From positions 1-12,917 of the forward strand of contig CAYHZL010000096.1 in NCBI GenBank assembly GCA_964361075.1: 12,917 bases of DNA, in the 5' to 3' direction. Positions 1 through 7,764 of this stretch are shown here, piece after piece. This stretch comes from CAYHZL01 sp964361075 (GTDB taxonomy: Bacteria; Bacteroidota; Ignavibacteria; UBA10030; UBA8401). A model generated the notes under the pieces. It saw nothing but the letters and a program-made list of their open reading frames with translations, was not told where the DNA came from and ran no database searches. The number at the start of each line of letters is the position of its first letter. The first letter of the stretch is position 1. The translations under genes and the position numbers were made by a program.

Positions 1-138
1 AAGAGGGACGAAAGCAAAAAAAAAATAAAAAATTAGTTTCACAAAATTTCCTTAATTAAATATCAACAAAAATGTATGAAGAAAGAAACGTGGGTTCAAG
101 GAGCGGATATTAGTGAACGAAGCCAATTGTTATTGGTC
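1..138. other. left-edge intergenic DNA, nothing recognised
   Basis: This A/T-rich stretch lies downstream of the toxin gene and runs to the window edge. I see no coding frame with a start and ribosome binding site, and no strong GC-rich hairpin. A run of A residues (about positions 17-33) is the only striking feature. Confidence 0.4.
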
Positions 139-486
139 CTATTCCGATTGCAACTTTTTCACCAGAGTTTTTAGGATTTCATCGAATGTAGGTAGATGTA
201 AATTTCCCAACGTACCAAGAATTAGGGATTCAGATATTGTCCCGAGTTTCAATAGTTTAATAACCGATTGTTTGGTTAAACCCGAAACGGCATATTTTAC
301 GTGTGTTGGGTCAATGATGAAATCATATTCTTCTTTTTGGGATAACTGAGATGAAATGAACATCACCAAATAATCCGAATGTATTTGAGAAGATTCGGTA
401 AGTATTAATACTGGTCGAAGTTTATTTCCTGTTTCATCAGTAAAAGGAAATTGAGCAAGAACAATTTCTGTTCTTCTATATTTCAT
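139..486 (-). CDS. MazF/PemK-like toxin of a type II toxin-antitoxin pair
   Basis: The protein has 115 residues, the usual size for a MazF/PemK/Kid endoribonuclease. These toxins cut mRNA and arrest growth until bound by their antitoxin. The N-terminus has the family pattern: a hydrophobic strand with FPFTDETG (13-20), then the RPVLIL strand (24-29). A later VSGLTKQSVIKLLKLGTI segment (67-84) matches the SGL-x-K-x-S region before the terminal helix. The ATG overlaps the stop codon of the upstream antitoxin gene as ATGA, so the two are translationally coupled in antitoxin-then-toxin order. The frame is intact. MazF-superfamily membership is supported by these motifs; RNA cleavage specificity cannot be read from the sequence. 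Confidence 0.82.
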   Translation of the reverse strand: MKYRRTEIVLAQFPFTDETGNKLRPVLILTESSQIHSDYLVMFISSQLSQKEEYDFIIDPTHVKYAVSGLTKQSVIKLLKLGTISESLILGTLGNLHLPTFDEILKTLVKKLQSE

Positions 487-713
487 CGTCGTTCTTTAAT
501 GTTTGCTTCAGAATAAATATCCTCTTCAGAATTTTTCATAAAATTCCACGATAAATCATTTTGAATTAAAGAAAGTGTTTGCTGTGTTTCATCAGAAAGC
601 AAAGTGTTTTTTGAAAGTTCTTGCTGAATTGAGCGGGAAAGAAATTCTATCAGAGCTAATTTTTCTTGAACAGGCAAAGGCTGTATTGTTGAAATAAGTT
701 GTTGAGTTGACAT
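483..713 (-). CDS. probable antitoxin partner of the MazF/PemK-like toxin
   Basis: The 76-residue protein sits directly upstream of the toxin and overlaps it by four bases, the standard place for a cognate antitoxin. Residues 8-31 (around STIQPLPVQEKLALIEFLSR) resemble the short helical motif 'L-P-x-x-E-R/K-L-x-L-I-E-x-L-x-x-S' of small addiction-module antitoxins, often found with RelE toxins. The rest is acidic and polar, as expected of a tail that wraps the toxin. I see no clear AbrB, MetJ/Arc or HTH fold, so autoregulation is uncertain. An AGAAAGGA ribosome binding site lies 8 bases before the ATG. The role is inferred mainly from context. Confidence 0.65.
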   Translation of the reverse strand: MSTQQLISTIQPLPVQEKLALIEFLSRSIQQELSKNTLLSDETQQTLSLIQNDLSWNFMKNSEEDIYSEANIKERR

Positions 714-731
714 TTTTCAATTCCTTTCTAA

Positions 732-763
732 AAAATATACTTACTGACTCGTAAAGAAGCAAA
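732..763 (-). promoter_or_regulatory. possible Bacteroidota-type promoter for the toxin-antitoxin operon
   Basis: Read on the minus strand, TTTG (763-760) is followed after 20 bases by TATATTTT (739-732). This resembles the -33 TTTG / -7 TAnnTTTG promoter known from Bacteroidota, and lies about 20 bases upstream of the antitoxin start. The DNA is A/T-rich and the motifs are short, so a chance match is possible. Confidence 0.25.
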
Positions 764-870
764 CGTTAGTTACGGTCATTTCATCTCGCCAGTGTACGTT
801 GAAAATTTAATAAATAGTTATTTCGTAACAAATGCTTTGATTCAAGGAGATGTCTCTTTAATTTATTCTG

Positions 871-891
871 AAAGAAAAATTCTTTTTCTTT
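871..891. repeat. A/T-only perfect hairpin after the lipoprotein gene
   Basis: AAAGAAAAA (871-879) and TTTTTCTTT (883-891) form a perfect 9-bp inverted repeat with a 3-base loop. It starts 5 bases after the lipoprotein stop codon on the minus strand. The stem has only one G-C pair, so it would be a weak terminator. The rest of the 714-896 gap shows nothing I can name. Confidence 0.35.
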
Positions 892-896
892 ATGAT

Positions 897-1646
897 CTAT
901 CGGGTAAAAATTAACTGTGGAACAAATGATATTGATTTTTCTTTTCCAATCTGAATAGAAAGAGTGTAAAAAAGTTTTTCCGGATGATTAAATAAAGGTT
1001 CGAGTTTTCTCGACATTCCAAAGTAGATATACCCATTAATGCTTTCTCCCGGGAACAATGTATGAATTTTTAATATTCCACTGTTAACGCTATTTTTATA
1101 CATATCATAGATTATCTCTGTTGAAGTATTTGCAGCATTTGTTTCCTTTGCAATTTCTTTTCTTTTCTCGTGTGTGTCGTCAATTGTATATGTAGTTCCA
1201 TCGGAACTTCGAACAGTAGTTGGCTGGGCTGTAACTGAATTGATCATTCCGCCAATCGTCTGCCAAATCTGTTCTGATGCTTTTTTATCATCAATACTTT
1301 TTAAGATATAATTTGGCGATACTACACGTAGTCTAGCAATATCAAATTTATCTTTAACTAAAATTTTTGCGATTTGTTCGGGTTTAAGAAGGAGTTCACT
1401 TTGTGTGTTATTCTTTAAAAGAATCCATGCTCGCATATATTGTTGTCCCGCAACAATGTCCGGTTCTATTGAAACAACAAAAGATACTGTATCATTTTGT
1501 CCGTATGCAAATGGATTTCCATTTCGATACACTAATTTTATCTCATCAGTTTGTTGAGGCAAATACAATGCAGGAGTTATGGATGCCCCGCATCCGTTTA
1601 GAGTAACAAATAAGATTATCAAGAGAGGGAGAAAGGATGATTTCAT
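897..1646 (-). CDS. lipoprotein of unknown function
   Basis: This is a 249-residue secreted lipoprotein that I do not recognise. Residues 1-19 form a signal peptide with one Lys, a hydrophobic core (FLPLLIILFVTL) and the lipobox LNGC, so Cys19 should be lipidated after cleavage by signal peptidase II. The mature part looks mostly beta with a helical, charged middle (about 120-185), and it contains FPGESINGYIYFG (198-210), a phrase typical of beta-sandwich lipoproteins. The frame stays open upstream to 1859. The ATG at 1646 is preferred because AAGGA precedes it by 7-8 bases and because the upstream 71 codons run through the repeat mosaic instead of a signal peptide. It appears to be monocistronic. 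Confidence 0.75.
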   Translation of the reverse strand: MKSSFLPLLIILFVTLNGCGASITPALYLPQQTDEIKLVYRNGNPFAYGQNDTVSFVVSIEPDIVAGQQYMRAWILLKNNTQSELLLKPEQIAKILVKDKFDIARLRVVSPNYILKSIDDKKASEQIWQTIGGMINSVTAQPTTVRSSDGTTYTIDDTHEKRKEIAKETNAANTSTEIIYDMYKNSVNSGILKIHTLFPGESINGYIYFGMSRKLEPLFNHPEKLFYTLSIQIGKEKSISFVPQLIFTR

Positions 1647-1977
1647 TTGTTGTTCCTTATTTGAAAATGATACGTTACAATGAAACACAGTTAATTTTAC
1701 AAAATGTAGGAAGAAAGTCTTTAAAACAAAAACGTCCCGTTCATAATCTGGAAACACGGTCGAGAACCCCCTCTTTTGCCACAAAGACTCGAAGACACAA
1801 ATGGCAAAGCCATGTGGCGAAGCCATCCCTTCGGGACATTCGGCAGAAAAACATTTCAAATTTGTAGGTCTTTGTGACCCTGCCCTGTTGGATATACATT
1901 CTTAATATTCGTCCCATTAGCCAACAGATTATCCAACAGGGTGAATGTCTTGGTGGCGACACCTTTCGTCCACGTCT
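1647..1977. repeat. mosaic of intergenic palindromic repeats between hisG and the lipoprotein gene
   Basis: This 331-base gap has no supported gene. GCCACAAAGAC (1778-1788) pairs with GTCTTTGTGAC (1868-1878), 10 of 11 bases, and encloses two tandem palindromes (TGGCAAAGCCA and TGGCGAAGCCA, about 1801-1826) and CCCTTCGGG. A GGTC-tttgt-GACC hairpin sits at 1867-1879. CCCTGTTGGATA (1883-1894) pairs perfectly with TATCCAACAGGG (1930-1941). From memory, the CACAAAG-type palindrome belongs to a class of intergenic repeats scattered in many genomes. Read on the minus strand it gives open but meaningless frames. No U-run follows the stems, so terminator function for hisG is unproven. Confidence 0.7.
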
Positions 1978-2847
1978 CTAATAAATCACTTTGTTCAACG
2001 GATACTCAATGATGCCTTCTGCACCGGCGCGTTTGAGTTGTGGAATAATATGACGCACAATTTTTTCTTCCAGAATTGTTTCGAGCGCAATCCACTCTTC
2101 ATCGGCAAGCTGCGAAATTGTTGGCTTGCGAAGTGCCGGAATTAACGCCAGCACATTTTCTAAATCTGCTTTTCGCAAATTCATTTTCAATCCGACTTTT
2201 GTGCCGGCATTGATTGCGCCTTGCAATAACATCGCAATGTTTTCAATCTTCTCGCGTTTCCACGGATCTGTCCAACTGTTTTTGTTGGCGATAAGTTTTG
2301 TGTTCGATTCCAGCACCACATCAACAATGCGAAGTTTGTTTGCGCGAAGCGAACTGCCTGTTTCCGTTACTTCAACAATAGCATCAACGAGGTCAGGAGT
2401 TTTCACTTCGGTTGCACCCCACGAAAATTCTACCGTTGCAGTAACGCCGTGCTGTTTTAAATAATTTTTTGTGAGTTCAACAACTTCAGTTGCAATGCGT
2501 TTACCTTCTAAATCTTTTACGGACTGCACCGGAGAGTTTTCGTGTACGGCAAGTACCCATTTTACTTTGCGCATGCTTTGCTTGGAATAAATTAAATCAC
2601 ACACTTGCACAACATCAACGCCGCTTTCTAAAACCCAATCGTAACCGGTCAAGCCTGCATCGAACACACCGTCTTCGACATAGCGTGCAATTTCTTGCGC
2701 GCGGATGAGCATGCCTTCTAATTCTTCATCATCCACCGAAGGAAAATATGAGCGGCTTGAAACGGAAAAATTAAATCCTGCTTTTGAAAGCAGACTGAAT
2801 GTTGCTTCTTGCAAACTTCCTTTCGGAAGACCGAGTTTGAGTTTCAT
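1978..2847 (-). CDS. hisG: ATP phosphoribosyltransferase, long form
   Basis: HisG joins ATP and PRPP to make phosphoribosyl-ATP, the first committed step of histidine synthesis. The 289-residue length and the tail from about 212 mark the long form, which carries its own ACT-like domain for histidine feedback and does not need HisZ. Visible motifs are LGLPKGSL at the N-terminus (5-12), GLTGYDWV (65-72), and the PRPP-binding VTETGSSLRAN (160-170), preceded by DLVDAIVE. The start at 2847 is favoured because its ATG overlaps the stop of the upstream kinase gene (ATGA); an open extension to 2913 runs back into that gene. No other his gene is nearby, so hisG is separated from a histidine operon and sits at the end of the ftsH run. 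Confidence 0.93.
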   Translation of the reverse strand: MKLKLGLPKGSLQEATFSLLSKAGFNFSVSSRSYFPSVDDEELEGMLIRAQEIARYVEDGVFDAGLTGYDWVLESGVDVVQVCDLIYSKQSMRKVKWVLAVHENSPVQSVKDLEGKRIATEVVELTKNYLKQHGVTATVEFSWGATEVKTPDLVDAIVEVTETGSSLRANKLRIVDVVLESNTKLIANKNSWTDPWKREKIENIAMLLQGAINAGTKVGLKMNLRKADLENVLALIPALRKPTISQLADEEWIALETILEEKIVRHIIPQLKRAGAEGIIEYPLNKVIY

Positions 2848-3512
2848 AAGTAATGTCCAAAAGTAATGGTAAAGAGATTCAGTGTTGGATACATGAGCGA
2901 ATACAATCCCCACATGATGATGCCAATGGAAAGGGGAATAGAAAGATTGTCGTCAATTTTAATAGAAGGAATTGCTTCAACAATTGCGCCGGTCAGTGCG
3001 CCAACCACGCCGATGAAATATTCGCCGTTTGCGTGTGTTGCTTTAGGCGTGAGAAGAACAACAAGGATCGCAGAAAGAAAAAATGCGAGACTTCCTTCCA
3101 TACTTTTATCAAGAAATTTTCTTTTGCCAAATCGTCTGCCGAAGAGCGCCGCAACCGAATCGGAAATAATGAGTATGGGAAAACATGTCAGCACGATGAT
3201 CTTTGGGAACAGAATGATGCAGAGCGTTGCCGAGATGAACACATTTGATGCGCCGTTGAGCCGTTTGCGTTGTTCGTCTGTTTCATGGCGGCGCAGCATC
3301 CATTTAAACATCTTGTAGAAAAGTTCAGCGCTCGGCTTGTGATACATCCGAAGCACATCCGCACTGATAAATAAAAACGCGACCGGCAGTAAAATCATTA
3401 ACGCCGTGTCGCGTGTTATATAAAAATAAATAATAGGAATGCTTAACGAGCAGAGATGAATACCTTTGCGAATTACTTCAGCGTTGTAATCAATGTTCTG
3501 CTCTTCATTCAT
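2844..3512 (-). CDS. CTP-dependent diacylglycerol/polyprenol kinase family membrane protein
   Basis: This 222-residue integral membrane protein belongs to the DGK1/SEC59/phytol-kinase family. These enzymes phosphorylate a lipid alcohol (dolichol, phytol or diacylglycerol), commonly using CTP. Family motifs are RKGIHL (15-20), GASNVF (87-92), the basic-flanked SDSVAALFGRRFG (117-129), KSMEGSLAFF (136-145), and the GAIVEAIP...DDNLSIPL block (175-194). About six or seven hydrophobic segments span the chain. It overlaps both neighbours by ATGA junctions (ftsH upstream, hisG downstream), so translation of the three is coupled. The exact alcohol and nucleotide cannot be told from the sequence. A cytidylyltransferase label is sometimes given to this family but is less likely. 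Confidence 0.82.
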   Translation of the reverse strand: MNEEQNIDYNAEVIRKGIHLCSLSIPIIYFYITRDTALMILLPVAFLFISADVLRMYHKPSAELFYKMFKWMLRRHETDEQRKRLNGASNVFISATLCIILFPKIIVLTCFPILIISDSVAALFGRRFGKRKFLDKSMEGSLAFFLSAILVVLLTPKATHANGEYFIGVVGALTGAIVEAIPSIKIDDNLSIPLSIGIIMWGLYSLMYPTLNLFTITFGHYL

Positions 3513-5656
3513 GCCTGAGATTTTTTCAATCGTGTTTTTGGTTTTGTTTCATTTGTACTTTGTTCTGATGCCGGTGCTGCTACCTTCTGTTCGGGTGATA
3601 CACCTTCAATTGCAGGTGAAAGTGCACTCTCACCATTACCATTGCTCTTCACAAGTAACGGTAATGTTTCTCCACGAAGAATTTTGTCAATCTCTTCGCT
3701 GTCTAAAATTTCACGATCAAGCAATGCATTAGAAAGTGCATGGAGTTTATCAATATTTTCAGCCAGAATTTTTTCTGCACGCTTCATTCCGTTCATAACA
3801 ATTTTCTTTACTTCTTCATCAATCATCTTCCCGGTGTCTTCGCTGTAATCGCGATGTTTCGTTATTTCACGTCCAAGAAAAATTTCTTCTTCTTTCGCGC
3901 CGTAACTCAGCGGACCCATTTTATCGCTCATGCCCCACTCACACACCATTTTGCGTGCGAGATTGCTTGCGCGTTCGATATCGTTTCCTGCGCCGGTTGT
4001 GAGTTCATTGAATACAAGTTTTTCTGCAGCGCGCCCTCCAAACAACATCACGATCATTGTTTCAAGGTATGTTCTGGAATATGTATGTTTCTCATCAATC
4101 GGCAAAGAAGTCGTAACACCAAGCGCGCGTCCGCGCGGAATGATTGTTACTTTGTGAATTGGATCCGATTCGGGAGTCATCTTTGCAACAAGCACGTGGC
4201 CCGATTCGTGGTACGCTGTTATGCGTTTTTCACGATCGGAAATAATCATTGACTTGCGTTCCATTCCCATCATCACTTTGTCTTTTGCTGCTTCAAAGTG
4301 ATTCATGGAAACAGCTTTTTCATTTCTTCGTGCAGCAAGAAGCGCAGCTTCATTTACCAAGTTTGCAAGATCAGCGCCGGAAAGTCCGGGAGTTCCTTTC
4401 GCAAGAGTTTCCAATTTTACATCTTCAGCAAGAGGAATGTTGCGAGTGTGAACTTTCAAAATGCCTTCGCGTCCGCGAACATCAGGACGATCAACAACAA
4501 CTTGGCGATCGAAACGACCGGGACGAAGAAGAGCAGGGTCAAGTACGTCCGGACGATTTGTAGCGGCAATTAAAATGACGCCGATGTTTTGTTCGAAGCC
4601 ATCCATTTCAACAAGCAGTTGATTTAAAGTTTGTTCGCGTTCATCATGTCCGCCGCCTAAACCGGCACCACGATGACGACCGACCGCATCTATTTCATCT
4701 ATAAAAATTATACACGGCGCACTTTTCTTTCCTTGTTCAAACAAATCGCGCACACGGCTTGCACCAACACCCACAAACATTTCAACAAAATCTGCACCGC
4801 TGATGGAGAAGAATGGCACACCCGCTTCGCCAGCAACTGCGCGCGCAAGCAATGTCTTTCCAGTTCCCGGAGGACCGAGCAACAACACGCCTCTCGGAAT
4901 TTTTCCACCGAGTTTTTGAAACTTAGACGGTTCTTTTAAGAACTCGATAATTTCCTGCAGTTCAGATTTTGCTTCATCGGCACCCGCAACGTCAGCAAAC
5001 GTAACACGTATCGATCCCTCGTTCAACATTTTTGCGCGGCTTTTGCCGAATGAAAAAATTCCTTTCGAACCGCCGCCTTGCATCTTTCGAAACACAAAAA
5101 ACCACACACCGAGAATAAGAATCCACGGAAGCACACCGATTAATGCATTCAGCCATGCATTATCTTCTTTTTCAATGGTGAAGTTCAATTGCTTTTCACT
5201 CCAGCTTTTGATGATTTGGTCATCGATGTTGGTGTACGGAAGCGTGAGCGTAAATTTTTTAATTTGAATTTGTTTGGTTGCTGTTGGAACTGATTGCGGC
5301 TCGCGCAGCGTTCCATGAAAATCGAAATCATTGAAGTTTGATTTTTTCACAACAGCTTTTTCTATCAGCCCGCGGCTAAGAAAATCTTGAAACTGTGTAA
5401 AGGTGATTGCTTGTTCTTGGCTTTCCTGCCCTTTAAAAATTGTCATCACCAGAAAGACAGCCATAATAATTGCTGCCCAGCTCAGCACCACACGAAATGC
5501 TTTTCCCCAATCAAATCCATCATCGTTCTGAAAAGATTGCTTCGGATTTTTTCGGGTACGCTTTGGCGGAAGTAATGAGGGCTTTTTTGGACCGCTCGGT
5601 AATTTTTGTTGCTCTTGTTGTTCTGTTTGATTGCTGCTGTTTTTTTCGTCTGCCAT
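3509..5656 (-). CDS. ftsH: ATP-dependent zinc metalloprotease FtsH
   Basis: FtsH is the membrane-anchored AAA+ hexameric protease that extracts and degrades membrane and short-lived cytosolic proteins. The order is: a 50-residue polar N-terminal extension, TM1 (about 53-74), a periplasmic FtsH-ext domain, TM2 (about 168-190), an AAA domain with Walker A GPPGTGKT (261-268), Walker B IIFIDE (316-321) and the second region of homology around ATNRPD...RPGRFDR (365-384), then the M41 peptidase with HESGH (483-487) and the third zinc ligand Asp559 in GAGNDIERA. At 715 residues it is longer than the E. coli protein (about 645), from the N-terminal extension and a Lys/Ser-rich tail after 665. AGAAGGAG lies 10 bases before the ATG. 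It follows hpt by 47 bases. Confidence 0.97.
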   Translation of the reverse strand: MADEKNSSNQTEQQEQQKLPSGPKKPSLLPPKRTRKNPKQSFQNDDGFDWGKAFRVVLSWAAIIMAVFLVMTIFKGQESQEQAITFTQFQDFLSRGLIEKAVVKKSNFNDFDFHGTLREPQSVPTATKQIQIKKFTLTLPYTNIDDQIIKSWSEKQLNFTIEKEDNAWLNALIGVLPWILILGVWFFVFRKMQGGGSKGIFSFGKSRAKMLNEGSIRVTFADVAGADEAKSELQEIIEFLKEPSKFQKLGGKIPRGVLLLGPPGTGKTLLARAVAGEAGVPFFSISGADFVEMFVGVGASRVRDLFEQGKKSAPCIIFIDEIDAVGRHRGAGLGGGHDEREQTLNQLLVEMDGFEQNIGVILIAATNRPDVLDPALLRPGRFDRQVVVDRPDVRGREGILKVHTRNIPLAEDVKLETLAKGTPGLSGADLANLVNEAALLAARRNEKAVSMNHFEAAKDKVMMGMERKSMIISDREKRITAYHESGHVLVAKMTPESDPIHKVTIIPRGRALGVTTSLPIDEKHTYSRTYLETMIVMLFGGRAAEKLVFNELTTGAGNDIERASNLARKMVCEWGMSDKMGPLSYGAKEEEIFLGREITKHRDYSEDTGKMIDEEVKKIVMNGMKRAEKILAENIDKLHALSNALLDREILDSEEIDKILRGETLPLLVKSNGNGESALSPAIEGVSPEQKVAAPASEQSTNETKPKTRLKKSQA

Positions 5657-5703
5657 GACGAACTAACTCCTTCTCTAATTCATAGTAAGTACAAAAAATC
5701 GGG

Positions 5704-6249
5704 TTACTTTATCAGCGTATAGACCGCCGGTAAATTGCGCGCTTTCTGCGCATAATCTAAACCATACCCGATAACAAAATCGTTCGGAATTTTAAAACCA
5801 ATATAGTCGATAGGAAAATCTAACTTTACCGCTTTTGTTTTATACAATAGTGTAACAAAGGAAACCGACTTTGGGTTCTGGTGAAGTATAATTTTTTTTA
5901 TAAAATCGATGGATAAACCGGAATCAACAATATCTTCCACAACAATAATGTCTCTGCCTTCAACCTGGCAATTGAGATCTTTTAACAATCTAACATTGCC
6001 GGAAGAGATTTTTGCATCGCCGTAACTTGACAATTTAAGAAAATCAATTTCGCAATCAATAGTAATTTCACGAATCAAGTCAGCAAAAAAGATAAACGAA
6101 CCGTTTAAAACTGCGATGAAAATCGGCGTTCTATCTTTGAAATCCCTATTGATTTTCTTGCTGAGCTGCTTGATGCGCTCAGCAATTTGTTTCTTGCTGA
6201 TGAAGAGCTTGAATTTTTCGTTGTTACAGGTAACTACTTTGGAAGCCAT
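5704..6249 (-). CDS. hpt: hypoxanthine phosphoribosyltransferase
   Basis: Hpt salvages hypoxanthine (and often guanine) by joining it to PRPP to give IMP or GMP in the cytosol. The 181 residues are standard length. The PRPP-binding signature VVEDIVDSGLS (103-113) is complete, LNGS (48-51) forms the diphosphate loop, and the C-terminal FVIGYGLDY (158-166) carries the Asp and aromatic residues near the base. The tilS-hpt-ftsH order seen here is conserved in many bacteria, which supports the call. The sequence before the ATG is A/T-rich with no clear Shine-Dalgarno, and the 144-base gap to tilS is filled with hairpins, so hpt may have its own promoter or be attenuated relative to tilS. Confidence 0.93.
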   Translation of the reverse strand: MASKVVTCNNEKFKLFISKKQIAERIKQLSKKINRDFKDRTPIFIAVLNGSFIFFADLIREITIDCEIDFLKLSSYGDAKISSGNVRLLKDLNCQVEGRDIIVVEDIVDSGLSIDFIKKIILHQNPKSVSFVTLLYKTKAVKLDFPIDYIGFKIPNDFVIGYGLDYAQKARNLPAVYTLIK

Positions 6250-6266
6250 AAGTATTTATTCTATTA

Positions 6267-6398
6267 GGGGTAAATACCCCGCCGCTTGCGGCGTGATGTC
6301 ATTCCCGCACGTTTTTGGCGGGAATCTATTCTGTGGATGCCCGATAAAAACATTCGGGCATGACAAATACTCCGCAGTTTGCTGCGGAGATGTTTATT
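6267..6398. repeat. nested inverted-repeat cluster with five hairpins between tilS and hpt
   Basis: Five short perfect hairpins lie head to tail: GGGGTA/TACCCC (6267-6280), CGCCGC/GCGGCG (6280-6293), ATTCCCGC/GCGGGAAT (6301-6325), ATGCCCGA/TCGGGCAT (6337-6361) and CTCCGCAG/CTGCGGAG (6370-6389). The set is itself symmetric. TGTCATTCCCG (6298-6308) pairs with CGGGCATGACA (6355-6365) with one mismatch, and TAAATACCCCGC at the left edge resembles the reverse complement of the right edge (TAAACATCTCCGC). The right edge covers the tilS stop codon. It resembles the palindromic intergenic repeats found in many genomes. On the tilS transcript the first stem forms 4 bases after the stop, with no clear U-run. 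Confidence 0.75.
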
Positions 6399-7764
6399 GG
6401 TTGTGAAAGGTAATGTGTAATTTATAAATATTCTTTGTCGCCGGTGTAATTTTAAATCTATTATCTAAACGAATACCCGCAACCCAAACGATTGCTTTAT
6501 TACTTTCAACAATCGGAATTGCATTTTTCTCGGAACGAGATATTTTTTGATCGACAAAAAAATCGCTGAGTTTTTTATGTTTGCTCATTCCCAGCGGCAT
6601 AAAAGAATCTCCGCTTTTCCACGAACGAATCACAATGGGGAAGGAAAGCATATCTGCATTCACGTATTCAACAAAAGAATTTTTAGAAAAATGTTTTGCT
6701 CGTGCACTGCGTGCAATTGAAAACGTGAACGTATCGGTTGTTACTGTTCCCGCGCCATCCATACTGATAAAAAAATCTTGGACAGGTGCATTACTGCAAA
6801 TAATTTTATCTGTTGTTCGTTCAGCAATCCAACCGCGACCTAACTCAATACGAGAACCTTTTTGAAGTGAAAGAAAGGCACGCAGAGCATCAATTCTTTC
6901 AAAATGTGGTTCAATGCCGAGTTGCAGAAACAAATATTTGAAAAGCATCTGTTGCAAGAAACTATGACGCTGCGATATTTTTTCAACATCAATAGACACT
7001 CTGTTGTTTTGCGTGTGAACTGTTTCATCAAATTCACGTGTAACAACTTCTGCAATAAATTCTTTGCACTGTTGAAAGATTGCCGCTTCCGTAGTAAGTG
7101 TCTGCACAAGCGACGGGTTAATTTTATTCTCAATCAATGGAATAATGCTCTTACGAATAAAATTTCTGTTGTATTTTTCGGAAACGTTCGATGAATCTTC
7201 GCGCCATTTCAGCCGGTAAGTCTTTGCATAGGCAGCGATCTCTTTTCTTGTCGCTCGCATCAGCGGGCGGAAAATATTTTTTTCTTTTTGAAATGCCGGG
7301 ATACCGGCAACTCCATCAATACCGCTTCCACGAAAAAAATTGAACAACATCGTTTCTGCATTATCATTTGCCGTGTGCGCAGTGAGAATGGCGCTTGCGT
7401 GCAGCGATTTTTTTGTTGTGTCAAAGAACGCATAGCGAAGTTCTCTCGCTGCTTCTTGTATCGAAACTTTTTTTTCTTTTGCGAACGAGCGAGTGTTTAC
7501 TTTTTCAATACATACCGGAACGCGATACCGCGATGCGAGGGTACGCACAAATTGTTCATCACCATCAGATTCATTTCCACGAAGCGAGTGGTTTACATGC
7601 AATATACTCAGTTGAAAATGAAGATCCTGTTTCATGTGCAAAAGAACGTGCAACAACACTACCGAATCAATTCCGCCGCTTACTGCTACCAAGAGATGTT
7701 GCTGAACAAGTCCGTGGCGTGCGAAAAATTGTTTAACTATCTCTTCTAATTTCGGCTGAGCCAT
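6394..7764 (-). CDS. tilS: tRNA(Ile)-lysidine synthetase
   Basis: TilS uses ATP and lysine to turn the wobble cytidine of the CAU-anticodon tRNA-Ile into lysidine, so that the tRNA reads AUA. From the ATG at 7764 the protein has 456 residues: an N-type ATP-pyrophosphatase domain with P-loop SGGIDS (29-34), HVNHSLRG (56-63) and AHTANDNAET (129-138), a linker helical domain, and the TilS C-terminal domain from about 360 (RSWKSGDSFMPLGM, then KKLSDFFVDQKI). The ATG start gives the usual spacing to the P-loop but has no Shine-Dalgarno. An in-frame TTG at 7791 has GAGAGGA 9 bases upstream and would add nine residues, so it is a real alternative. It heads the tilS-hpt-ftsH run and is divergent from nagB. 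Confidence 0.93.
   Translation of the reverse strand: MAQPKLEEIVKQFFARHGLVQQHLLVAVSGGIDSVVLLHVLLHMKQDLHFQLSILHVNHSLRGNESDGDEQFVRTLASRYRVPVCIEKVNTRSFAKEKKVSIQEAARELRYAFFDTTKKSLHASAILTAHTANDNAETMLFNFFRGSGIDGVAGIPAFQKEKNIFRPLMRATRKEIAAYAKTYRLKWREDSSNVSEKYNRNFIRKSIIPLIENKINPSLVQTLTTEAAIFQQCKEFIAEVVTREFDETVHTQNNRVSIDVEKISQRHSFLQQMLFKYLFLQLGIEPHFERIDALRAFLSLQKGSRIELGRGWIAERTTDKIICSNAPVQDFFISMDGAGTVTTDTFTFSIARSARAKHFSKNSFVEYVNADMLSFPIVIRSWKSGDSFMPLGMSKHKKLSDFFVDQKISRSEKNAIPIVESNKAIVWVAGIRLDNRFKITPATKNIYKLHITFHNQ

Noticed and set aside
871..891. Rho-independent terminator for the lipoprotein gene
   Set aside because: The stem is almost entirely A-T and has no following U-run, so it is listed only as a hairpin.
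1741..1962. 73-codon minus-strand frame
   Set aside because: It is a translation of the palindromic repeat mosaic, not a gene.
2848..2913. 22-residue N-terminal extension of HisG
   Set aside because: It lies wholly inside the upstream kinase gene. The ATGA overlap at 2844-2847 and the family N-terminus (LKLGLPKG) fix the start at 2847.
2866..3318. 150-codon plus-strand frame opposite the kinase gene
   Set aside because: It is antisense to a clear membrane-protein family member and has no domain of its own.
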